Assembly (NCBI GenBank): GCA_025363695.1
Contig: JANYDI010000069.1
Coordinates: 1-7,039, forward strand
DNA length: 7,039 bases
Direction: 5' to 3'
Source of the DNA: Opitutia bacterium
Lineage (GTDB): Bacteria > Verrucomicrobiota > Verrucomicrobiia > Opitutales > JANYDI01
Position 1 is the stretch's first letter, and each line of letters opens with the position of its first letter. Positions 1 to 5,772 of the stretch are shown here, piece by piece. The notes under the pieces were generated by a model, which had not been told where the DNA came from, searched no databases, and was given only the letters and a program-made list of their open reading frames with translations. The position numbers and the translations under genes were made by a program.

Positions 1-40
1 GCAATTTTACAAAATGCGCAAGCGCATTTTGTAAAATTGC
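1..40. repeat. Type B palindrome at left edge (19-bp perfect arms)
   Basis: Two perfect 19-base inverted arms (1-19 and 22-40) are separated by the bases aa. The arm is gcaattttacaaaatgcgc. The sequence after the right arm (ccatcgg at 41-47) resembles the end of the type B palindrome at 4687-4737 (ctatcgg), so this copy probably extends past the left edge of the window. It begins about 50 nt after the flgL stop codon on the minus strand and could act as a bidirectional transcript end or stability hairpin. No U-rich tail is seen on the minus-strand side within the window, so a terminator role is inference. Confidence 0.85.
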
Positions 41-89
41 CCATCGGGGAAGGATATGGAGGCTTTCTTACTCTCCTTTAATTTTTCGT

Positions 90-998
90 TTATTGCAATT
101 GAGCCAATAATTTTGCTGTCAAACCCATTATCTTATAACCACTACGAATCGCTGCATCATAAGCATCGAGGTTATTATTCAACCTTAAAACAGCATCCGT
201 GATATCAACATCAGCATATCCAGAAACACTTTCTTCGATACTTGAATAATAATCTCTATTGCTCTGCTTTGTATGATCTAGACGCTCTGATACAGCGCCT
301 AACTCTGTTATTGCTTGTATCATAACATCTTCATCTACTAGAATGAGCTGTCTTTGGGTATCGATAACATCATAAGCAGGAGGGCTTTGCTCAAAGGCAT
401 CTCTAAGGGCAATGACATGATTAATAAAATCTGTAAATTTCTGGCAGGTTTCGGGAGACAAAAGCAGATTAATTTGCGTAGCTTCAGAAATTTTAATGGC
501 GCCCATCTCACCGTTGCCCTGGTAAGCCACCTGTGTAACGACATTTCCAGCACCAAAAGTACTGACAACAGCAGGATCATTGAGACGTGCTCCAGCAAAA
601 AGACTGTTTCCAATATTTTTACTATTAAGAAGCTGGATACTGTGATCCACAAGACCCGTAAGTTCCTTTGCAAAGGCCTTCATGGAACTTTGGTCCGTCA
701 AACGCCCATTTTCAGAAATAATGACCGAAACACGTTCGCAATTTTCCTGAAGCTGTTTAACCGCATCAAAGCTGCTCTGGTTCCACTGCTCCGCATTTTC
801 TGCATTTTCGTAATATTGCCGCGTCAAACTTTTTTGAAAATTCAACTCGAGCAACTTGCCGACCTCCAAAGGTGCATCTTCAGGCAAGGTCACCTTCTGA
901 CCCGATGACACCTGCGCCTGCGCTCGCATATAACGTTCTTTTGAAACACGCAGCTGATCGTCCAAATTCCGAGAAAAAGCCGTAGACGATATCCGCAT
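90..998 (-). CDS. flgL: Flagellar hook-associated protein FlgL (HAP3)
   Basis: This is a flagellin-family protein that forms the hook-filament junction outside the cell, together with FlgK. From the chosen ATG it has 302 residues, near the usual FlgL length. The N-terminus (MRISSTAFSRNLDDQL, then VSSGQKVTLPEDAP) matches the family's D0/D1 pattern of MRI/MRV, a coiled helix, and SGK/Q-RxxxPxDDP. The middle carries NIGNSLFAGAR and VAYQGNGEMGAIKIS, typical of FlgL (YxFaGt, YqGdxg) rather than filament flagellin. The C-terminal helix (DITDAVLRLNNNLDAYDAAIRSGYKIMGLTAKLLAQL) is the conserved pairing helix; FlgL usually ends in LSLFDYL, so the end is divergent. The frame stays open to a GTG at 1013, but the family N-terminus begins at MRIS, and a sigma-54-like site spans 1015-1029. 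No other flagellar gene is visible here. A divergent flagellin is the alternative. Confidence 0.8.
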   Translation of the reverse strand: MRISSTAFSRNLDDQLRVSKERYMRAQAQVSSGQKVTLPEDAPLEVGKLLELNFQKSLTRQYYENAENAEQWNQSSFDAVKQLQENCERVSVIISENGRLTDQSSMKAFAKELTGLVDHSIQLLNSKNIGNSLFAGARLNDPAVVSTFGAGNVVTQVAYQGNGEMGAIKISEATQINLLLSPETCQKFTDFINHVIALRDAFEQSPPAYDVIDTQRQLILVDEDVMIQAITELGAVSERLDHTKQSNRDYYSSIEESVSGYADVDITDAVLRLNNNLDAYDAAIRSGYKIMGLTAKLLAQLQ

Positions 999-1014
999 AA
1001 CCAGATCATCCACA

Positions 1015-1029
1015 GCATGTCGCGTTCCA
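1015..1029 (-). promoter_or_regulatory. Candidate sigma-54 promoter for flgL
   Basis: On the minus strand this reads TGGAACGCGACATGC, which has the sigma-54 spacing GG-N10-GC and differs from TGGCACGNNNNTTGC at two positions. The predicted transcript start is near 1003, about 5 nt before the flgL ATG at 998. Sigma-54 control of hook and hook-filament genes is known in several flagellated lineages. The site also overlaps the ATG at 1017 of the divergent F-box gene. A match of this quality can arise by chance, so this is a hypothesis resting on position plus motif. Confidence 0.35.
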
Positions 1030-2630
1030 CCCTATGTCTTTTTTTTTGCATACTCAAAGCCACGCACGCCGTTACGCCGATTATGGAACTTCCTGTCGAA
1101 CTGCAGTGCGCCATTTTCAGTTATTTGGACTCAAAAAGCCAATTTCAGACTTATGCTACCTGCAAAACGTTTCGAAATATAATGATAACACACAGCCGCT
1201 GCTGGCACTTTAAGAGCTTTAGTGTGCTAACAAGTTTACCTTTAAATCTAAAATATTTAGAGGGGCTTCAGGGTCTGGATTTGCGAGACTGTAGCTCTAT
1301 TGTCCTACGCTTTAAGGAGCTCACAGAGGCATTACCTCAACTTAAATGCCTTATAGTCAAAGAGATCGGCCCATCCAACCTACAATCCTTGATCCTTTCT
1401 GGCTCTCTTTGGAAAAATCTCGAAAGTTTATCCATAGAGGACAGCACAACGCCTGTTTCCTGTGAACAATGGGAGCGCTTCCGAAGGCAGCTTCCAAACT
1501 TGCATACCCTGAAAATCCATTTATTGCTCACCTGTAATTGCGCGCCAAACCCCTGCGCTTTTGAACCTAACGCCTTCAGTTTCAACGCTTTAAAAATTCT
1601 TTACATCAAAAATACCTTGCCTGAACAATGGCCATTTGAATTCATAAAAAAACTTCCGGCTAGCCTTCAGGCCCTACAACTCGAGCTTCCAGATGAGTCC
1701 CTTTTGGAACACCTTACTGCAGCGCTTCCACAACTTAACGCGTTGTCGTCAAATACATTACGAAGCACCCTATCTCCTTGTTTTCCAAAAACACTCAAAG
1801 AATTATCGTTGGCACAGCTAGAGGTACATGACACTGAGGCTCTCGATCGTTTGGCTCAATGTCCTGATTTAGAGGCGCTCAAAACACTCAGTCTTCAACT
1901 TCGTGTTACAGAACAATCTTTTGATCACTTTATTACTCTAGGTGATACGCTCAGGCAACTCAAAACCCTTGCCATAAACGGAAATCCTAAAGCTACCCTA
2001 CTTTTTCTCAGCCGCCTCCCTCAACTTAAAACCCTAGAATTCATACTTCATGTAGAGCCAGAAAGCAGCCTTGAAGAGCTTTTCATCACACAAATCTCCC
2101 TACAAACATGCATGAAAATTTTCAGTCATCTTGAGGCACTCAGTCTGGAGTGCGCTCAATTTCACCCCCAAACACTGCTGCCAAGCACCCTAAAAACCCT
2201 CACCCTACGCACCCAACGGCCCATCGCGTTGGACACGAAATGGGCTCAAACACTCCCTCAACTCCAAACCCTAACGCTTACCCAAACACAACTACCCTAC
2301 ATCGATACCCTCATCATTTTTGCTCAAAATCTCCCCAAAAGTCTCCAAGTCTGTACCCTCCATATTGAAAACATCGATGATCCTCATTGTGCTCGCGCTT
2401 GGATGGCAACTAAATATTACGTAGAAACTCAGTGCCCCTTCGCCTTCTATGTCTCCATTAAAGGCCCCGTTCTATCCCAAATCAACTCCGAAATTACGCT
2501 CCAAATGGAAGTCACCTGGATATCCAAAAGGGCTAAGCGGGACTTGTCCCCCTTAGGATCCCCTACAGGTATACTAAGCTTCCCAGTGATACCACCCTCA
2601 GCACCCCTTGGCCCTACCTCCCCCCTCTAA
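1017..2630 (+). CDS. F-box and leucine-rich-repeat protein, probable host-directed effector
   Basis: This 537-residue protein has an F-box at about residues 23-63: MELPVELQCAIFSYLD, then QFQTYATCKTFRNIM and a closing W. It fits the LPxExxxxIFSYLD...C+xFRxI pattern that binds Skp1 in SCF ubiquitin ligases. Residues about 75-450 are irregular leucine-rich repeats (LEGLQGLDLRDC, LWKNLESLSIED, LRQLKTLAINGN, LPQLKTLEF, LPQLQTLTLTQT), a likely target-binding surface. Bacterial proteins of this design, such as Ralstonia GALA effectors, are secreted into host cells. The tail from residue 506 is Pro/Ser-rich, and its first part is encoded by a type A palindromic repeat. The start is uncertain: residues 1-22 (MSRSTLCLFFCILKATHA...) look weakly signal-like, and Met23 at 1083 opens directly on the F-box. 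Neither start has a clear Shine-Dalgarno sequence. The gene is divergent from flgL and its stop overlaps that of aspS. The host target is unknown. Confidence 0.82.
   Translation: MSRSTLCLFFCILKATHAVTPIMELPVELQCAIFSYLDSKSQFQTYATCKTFRNIMITHSRCWHFKSFSVLTSLPLNLKYLEGLQGLDLRDCSSIVLRFKELTEALPQLKCLIVKEIGPSNLQSLILSGSLWKNLESLSIEDSTTPVSCEQWERFRRQLPNLHTLKIHLLLTCNCAPNPCAFEPNAFSFNALKILYIKNTLPEQWPFEFIKKLPASLQALQLELPDESLLEHLTAALPQLNALSSNTLRSTLSPCFPKTLKELSLAQLEVHDTEALDRLAQCPDLEALKTLSLQLRVTEQSFDHFITLGDTLRQLKTLAINGNPKATLLFLSRLPQLKTLEFILHVEPESSLEELFITQISLQTCMKIFSHLEALSLECAQFHPQTLLPSTLKTLTLRTQRPIALDTKWAQTLPQLQTLTLTQTQLPYIDTLIIFAQNLPKSLQVCTLHIENIDDPHCARAWMATKYYVETQCPFAFYVSIKGPVLSQINSEITLQMEVTWISKRAKRDLSPLGSPTGILSFPVIPPSAPLGPTSPL
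2533..2556. repeat. Type A palindromic repeat inside the F-box/LRR coding region
   Basis: The arms 2533-2543 (ctaagcgggac) and 2546-2556 (gtcccccttag) pair with one mismatch around tt, and ggatcccct follows. The unit matches the intergenic copy at 4748-4771 at 21 of 24 positions. Here it is read in frame as about residues 506-514 (AKRDLSPLG), with the following GSP from ggatcccct. In RNA it would form a hairpin about 75 nt before the stop codon. Confidence 0.8.
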
Positions 2631-4414
2631 CCGCCTCGGGATACGGGCGTACTCGTAATATATAAATCGCGTAACTGATGCGCAGAAACAGGTCCTGGAC
2701 TCTGAACCATAAGGTCCTGGCCTTTTTGGGTCTTGGGAAAGGCGACAACATCCCGGATACTCTGCGTTCCGGAAAGAACGGCTGCAAGACGATCAAAGCC
2801 CAAAGCAATACCGCCGTGTGGAGGGGCTCCGTAGTGAAAAGCTCTTAGCATATAGCCAAAATCACGCTCAACAGTGGCCTGAGGGATTTTCAAAACCTCC
2901 TGAAAGACAACACGCTGCAGCTCTGGATCGTGAATTCGGATACTCCCTCCGCCCAACTCCATGCCATTAAGGACAATATCGTAATGCTGACCCCGAACGG
3001 TATGCGGCGCCGTCAAGAGCTTATCCTTGTCTTCCTCAACAGGAGCCGTGAAGGGGTGATGCGCGGAAACGTAGCGATTTTCCTTTTCATCCTGCAAAAT
3101 CAAGGGAAAATCAACGACCCACAAAAAATCGTAGCGATTCGGATCTATCGTGATACGACCGCGAGCCTTGAGTAACTCAGCGGCCTCCAGGCGTATACGG
3201 CCCAAAATCGCACAAGCGCGTTCCCAAGGCGCCGCGGCAAAAAAGACCCTATCCCCATCCTCGATGCTGAGTGATTGAGTCAATATATCACGCTCCTGCT
3301 GCGATAAAAACTTGAGGATAGGAGACTTCCACTGCCCCTTCTCAACCTCAATAAACGCTAAACCCTTGGCTCCCAGCGACTGAGCCACGGTTTCCAGCGC
3401 CTTGAGTTCTCCTTGAGTCAGATCCGCCAAACCCTTAGCGTTAAAAGCCTTAACTACCCCGCCTTGCTCAACAGCGCCGGCAAACAGCTTAAAAGCGCTG
3501 CTGCGGAAACACTCACTAAAATCCTTGATTTCCAGGCCAAAACGCGTATCCGGCTTATCAACGCCGTAACGATCCATCGCCTCCTGATACGGCATGCGCT
3601 TGAAAGGCGTAGGAATCTGCATACCCTTGCATTCCTGCCAAACTTTGGCCAAAAGGCCCTCTATTAAAGCATAAATATCCTCGCGATCAATAAAGGACAG
3701 CTCCAAATCCACCTGCGTGAACTCGGGCTGGCGATCCGCCCGGAGGTCCTCATCACGATAGCAGCGCGCCAAGGAATAGTAACGTTCTATCCCGGAAACC
3801 ATCAGCATTTGCTTGTATTGCTGCGGCGACTGACTCAGTGCATAAAACTGCCCAGGATTCAAGCGGCTGGGCACGAGAAACTCCCGAGCCCCCTCAGGCG
3901 TACTTTTAAAGAGCGTCGGCAGCTCCACTTCTAAAAAACCTGCAAGATCCAGATAATTTCGGACAGCCTTGGCCGCTTGATGCCTGAGCTTCAAACGCTG
4001 ATACTGACTGGGCCTGCGCCAATCCAAGTAACGATAGGTCAATCGCAAATCCTCGCTCACGCGCGCTGCTTTTTCCTCCTCCAAAGGAAAAGGCAGCGGC
4101 TCGGAGCGATTAATTACCGTTAAACTTGAAACAGCTACCTCGATGGCCCCTGTTTTTAGGTGTTCATTAAGCGTAGTTTGCGGCCGCGCTTTGACGACCC
4201 CGCTCACAGAAATAACCGATTCCTCCCTTAAATACCCCAAGTCCACCCCCAGCTGTCCGGGGTCCAAAACCAGCTGCGTCAAGCCCTCGCGGTCCCTCAA
4301 ATCCACAAACACGATACCCCCATGGTCCCGCAGGGTATCGATCCACCCAATCAAGGTGACGCTACGCCCAAGCGCCTCCAGGCCAAGCTCTCCGCAATGA
4401 TGTGTTCGTTTCAT
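2627..4414 (-). CDS. aspS: Aspartyl-tRNA synthetase, bacterial type
   Basis: This class IIb enzyme charges tRNA-Asp with aspartate in the cytoplasm. It is complete at 595 residues (E. coli has 590). In order it shows the N-terminal OB-fold anticodon-binding domain (residues 1-110, GWIDTLRDHGGIVFVDLRDREG), the flipping loop STPEGAR (171-177), QSPQQYKQ (195-202), motif 2 (ARCYRDEDLRADRQPEF, 216-232), the bacterial GAD insertion (about 290-420), ELGGGSIRIH (486-495) and motif 3 (GGIALGFDR, 534-542). His31 lies in RDHG, where discriminating enzymes such as E. coli have Leu; His there is associated with non-discriminating enzymes that also charge tRNA-Asn. The second diagnostic position is not clear (RPQTTLN). 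The ATG at 4414 gives the family N-terminus; no Shine-Dalgarno sequence is seen, and an AT-rich leader lies at 4415-4497. The last four bases overlap the end of the convergent F-box gene. Confidence 0.98.
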   Translation of the reverse strand: MKRTHHCGELGLEALGRSVTLIGWIDTLRDHGGIVFVDLRDREGLTQLVLDPGQLGVDLGYLREESVISVSGVVKARPQTTLNEHLKTGAIEVAVSSLTVINRSEPLPFPLEEEKAARVSEDLRLTYRYLDWRRPSQYQRLKLRHQAAKAVRNYLDLAGFLEVELPTLFKSTPEGAREFLVPSRLNPGQFYALSQSPQQYKQMLMVSGIERYYSLARCYRDEDLRADRQPEFTQVDLELSFIDREDIYALIEGLLAKVWQECKGMQIPTPFKRMPYQEAMDRYGVDKPDTRFGLEIKDFSECFRSSAFKLFAGAVEQGGVVKAFNAKGLADLTQGELKALETVAQSLGAKGLAFIEVEKGQWKSPILKFLSQQERDILTQSLSIEDGDRVFFAAAPWERACAILGRIRLEAAELLKARGRITIDPNRYDFLWVVDFPLILQDEKENRYVSAHHPFTAPVEEDKDKLLTAPHTVRGQHYDIVLNGMELGGGSIRIHDPELQRVVFQEVLKIPQATVERDFGYMLRAFHYGAPPHGGIALGFDRLAAVLSGTQSIRDVVAFPKTQKGQDLMVQSPGPVSAHQLRDLYITSTPVSRGG

Positions 4415-4495
4415 GGAAATGTTAAAAGTTTAAGGGACCAAGACAAACAGAAATAAGTAAAAAAATCAAGACATTTTTTGAAAAAAATACATAAA
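4415..4495 (-). promoter_or_regulatory. AT-rich leader, presumed aspS promoter region
   Basis: This stretch directly upstream of aspS is strongly A/T-rich, with several A or T runs of 6-7 bases, and it differs in composition from the neighbouring repeats. It is the only non-repeat DNA upstream of aspS, so a promoter is expected here. I could not fix a convincing -35/-10 pair: candidate hexamers such as TTGTCT with TAACAT lie too close to the ATG. The region is assigned by position only. Confidence 0.35.
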
Positions 4496-4527
4496 AAGGG
4501 CCAAGGGGCACTGTGAGAAGCTAAGGG

Positions 4528-4551
4528 CCAAGGGGAGCTCGCTCCCCTTGG
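4528..4551. repeat. Type A hairpin, left copy of composite unit
   Basis: Perfect 11-base arms ccaaggggagc (4528-4538) and gctccccttgg (4541-4551) surround tc, and atcccctaa follows. A truncated tandem copy of its beginning (aagggccaaggggcac, 4496-4511) lies just before it. Confidence 0.85.
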
Positions 4552-4560
4552 ATCCCCTAA

Positions 4561-4611
4561 CTGGTAGCGATTTTTAAAAATGCTAGCGCATTTTATAAAA
4601 ATCGCTACCAG
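4561..4611. repeat. Type B palindrome, left copy of composite unit
   Basis: Arms of 23 and 24 bases (4561-4583 and 4588-4611) pair fully apart from one single-base bulge, around a 4-base centre (tagc). The outer part is ctggtagcga/tcgctaccag and the inner part is aaaatgc/gcatttt. The outer sequence differs from the other type B copies while the inner part is shared, and changes in one arm are matched in the other. Confidence 0.88.
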
Positions 4612-4636
4612 GTAGCCGGATACAAGGCACCCTCAT

Positions 4637-4651
4637 GATCGCTTCGCGATC
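4637..4651. repeat. Small hairpin in the core of the composite unit
   Basis: Six-base arms gatcgc (4637-4642) and gcgatc (4646-4651) flank ttc. It sits in the 75-bp core (4612-4686) between the two type B palindromes. Nothing else recognisable is seen in that core. Confidence 0.6.
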
Positions 4652-4686
4652 GGCAAAACAGCCGGGAGGTTCTTAGCATAGCCGTC

Positions 4687-4737
4687 CCGATAGGCGATTT
4701 TTAAAAATGCTCTGCATTTTTGAAAATCGCCTATCGG
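4687..4737. repeat. Type B palindrome, right copy of composite unit
   Basis: Two 24-base arms (4687-4710 and 4714-4737) pair with a single mismatch, which would be a G-U or A-C pair depending on the strand, around tct. The outer end ccgatagg/cctatcgg matches the flank of the palindrome at 1-40 (cccatcgg), which ties the copies together as one family. Confidence 0.9.
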
Positions 4738-4747
4738 AAAGGGGATC

Positions 4748-4771
4748 CTAAGGGGCACTTGTGCCCCTTAG
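4748..4771. repeat. Type A hairpin overlapping the yhaM-like stop codon; possible terminator
   Basis: Perfect 11-base arms ctaaggggcac (4748-4758) and gtgccccttag (4761-4771) surround tt. On the minus strand the TAA stop of the yhaM-like gene (4770-4768) lies inside the first arm. The transcript would therefore fold immediately at the end of the gene. No U-run follows (gatcccctttcc), so it is at best a non-canonical terminator or a 3'-end stabiliser. Confidence 0.8.
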
Positions 4772-5721
4772 ACCCTTAATACAACGTTACGCAGGCCGGG
4801 GAGGTAGTCGGAGAAGACCTGTGCTTCTGGGGTGCAGCGGAGGGCCTGCTCGACCATGCCCATTTTGGCGTCGAGGTTGTCGCACAGGGAGACGAAAACG
4901 GCCTCGGGAGTGGCGGCGAGGATGGCGGCGCCCCATTCGAGTTCGCCTTGGTGGCTTAAAATGACATGTTCCAGACGCTCAAGCAAGCTCGCTTCTACAC
5001 CGCAGTGCTGTGCTGCCTGGCGAACTACGCGATAGCCCAAAACGACGTGACCTTGGAGCGTGCCAAGCAGGCTTTTTTTGGCCTTGAGGAGCCCCTCGTA
5101 CTCCAAAACCTTGCCAATATCGTGCAGTAAAACACCCGTGAGGGCCAAGTCCGCATGCACACAGGGATATAAGGGCAAAATCGCACGACAGACACGCGCA
5201 ACATGGACCGTGTGCTCCAAAAGTCCATGCCGATAGGCATGATGCATCGCAATAGCTCCCGGGCAAAGCTTGAATCGATCTCCAAACTCCTCCATAACGT
5301 GCTTCACCGTCTCCTTAAGGGCCGTATCGCTAATAGACTCGATAAAAAGCAAAAATTCCTCCCACAAGGCTTCTGCGGACTCTGGCGGCGTCTCAATGAG
5401 CTGCGCGCTCAGGGGTTCCCATTCATGCGGCTCGACCGTGCGAGCAGCCGTCAGCTTTGGGGCAAAACGTTCCTGGTAAAACTCACGCTCTCCGCGTACT
5501 TTAACGATACTTCCCTCATCCAACTGCTGGAAAAATTCGTATACCGGCGTTCCTGAAAAACAAAAAGAGGTAAAACTACCCGTTTTATCGGCCAATTCGA
5601 GCATCAAAAACGGCGCCCCTGTGCGCGCAGTCTTCACGGCACGCTTTTTCAGGATGTATATCCCCAGAAACACCGGATTCTGGCTCTCCTTCACCTCCTG
5701 AATACTCAGCAACCCCTCCAT
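4768..5721 (-). CDS. yhaM: YhaM-like 3'-5' exoribonuclease (OB-fold plus HD domain)
   Basis: From the ATG at 5721 the protein has 317 residues, close to the 314 of Bacillus YhaM. An N-terminal OB-fold nucleic-acid-binding domain (about residues 8-100: VFLGIYILKKRAVKTARTG, FLMLELADKTGSF, GSIVKVRGE) precedes an HD-type metal-dependent phosphohydrolase domain. The HD signature is visible: MHHAYRHGLLEHT (about 159-171), LLHDIGK (198-204, with the HD pair at 200-201), the His of QGHVVLGY (about 225), ILSHQGELEWG (254-264) and the late Asp in SLCDNLDAK. Enzymes of this type trim RNA, and perhaps single-stranded DNA, from the 3' end in the cytoplasm. The frame is open to a TTG at 5757, but that TTG lies in a -35-like hexamer, so the ATG is preferred. 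The stop codon lies in a type A repeat. The substrate is inferred from the family. Confidence 0.85.
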   Translation of the reverse strand: MEGLLSIQEVKESQNPVFLGIYILKKRAVKTARTGAPFLMLELADKTGSFTSFCFSGTPVYEFFQQLDEGSIVKVRGEREFYQERFAPKLTAARTVEPHEWEPLSAQLIETPPESAEALWEEFLLFIESISDTALKETVKHVMEEFGDRFKLCPGAIAMHHAYRHGLLEHTVHVARVCRAILPLYPCVHADLALTGVLLHDIGKVLEYEGLLKAKKSLLGTLQGHVVLGYRVVRQAAQHCGVEASLLERLEHVILSHQGELEWGAAILAATPEAVFVSLCDNLDAKMGMVEQALRCTPEAQVFSDYLPGLRNVVLRV

Positions 5722-5728
5722 TCCGACA

Positions 5729-5757
5729 GCTATAAACACCTTATTGTGTCCCTGCAA
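5729..5757 (-). promoter_or_regulatory. Candidate promoter of the yhaM-like gene, implying a leaderless transcript
   Basis: On the minus strand: TTGCAG (5757-5752), a 17-nt spacer, TATAGC (5734-5729), then 7 nt (TGTCGGA) to the ATG at 5721. Transcription would start at or next to the ATG. The layout equals that of the stronger atpB promoter base for base in spacing, which raises my trust in both. The -10 hexamer is only a moderate match. Confidence 0.45.
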
Positions 5758-5772
5758 GTCTAAAATGAAACG

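Larger units (their letters stand above)
4496..4771. repeat. Composite A-B-core-B-A palindromic unit filling the aspS-yhaM gap
   Basis: The gap of about 350 bp between aspS and the yhaM-like gene holds no open gene and is mostly inverted repeats. In order it has a partial type A copy (4496-4511), a type A hairpin (4528-4551) followed by ggatcccct, a type B palindrome (4561-4611), a 75-bp core (4612-4686), a second type B palindrome (4687-4737) and a second type A hairpin (4748-4771) in opposite orientation. The outer halves are inverted relative to each other: the reverse complement of the right end aligns with the left end over aaggg, the A hairpin and ggatcccct. The layout resembles a non-autonomous mobile or REP/BIME-like unit. 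No transposase and no target-site duplication is apparent. Confidence 0.75.

Noticed and set aside
354..908. 184-codon open frame on the plus strand opposite flgL
   Set aside because: It lies wholly antisense to a protein with clear FlgL features and shows no domain pattern of its own.
1017..1080. Secretory signal peptide at the start of the F-box protein
   Set aside because: The hydrophobic stretch is short (about 8 residues) with Lys inside the region, and the true start may be Met23. A Sec signal is also not expected for a host-cytosol effector.
1956..2276. Recurring DNA phrase caactNaaaaccct as a direct DNA repeat
   Set aside because: It recurs in step with the LRR consensus QLKTL (near 1956, 2022 and 2259), so it reflects protein repeats and codon choice rather than a separate element.
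2150..2368. Open frame rich in Pro, Thr and Asn inside the F-box/LRR gene
   Set aside because: It is a frame shadow of a C-rich, G-poor stretch of the LRR coding region; the LRR frame runs through unbroken.
4496..4771. CRISPR array or tRNA/riboswitch in the aspS-yhaM gap
   Set aside because: The repeats are palindromes of two types in mirror order, without equal spacers, and no cloverleaf or T-box pattern was found.
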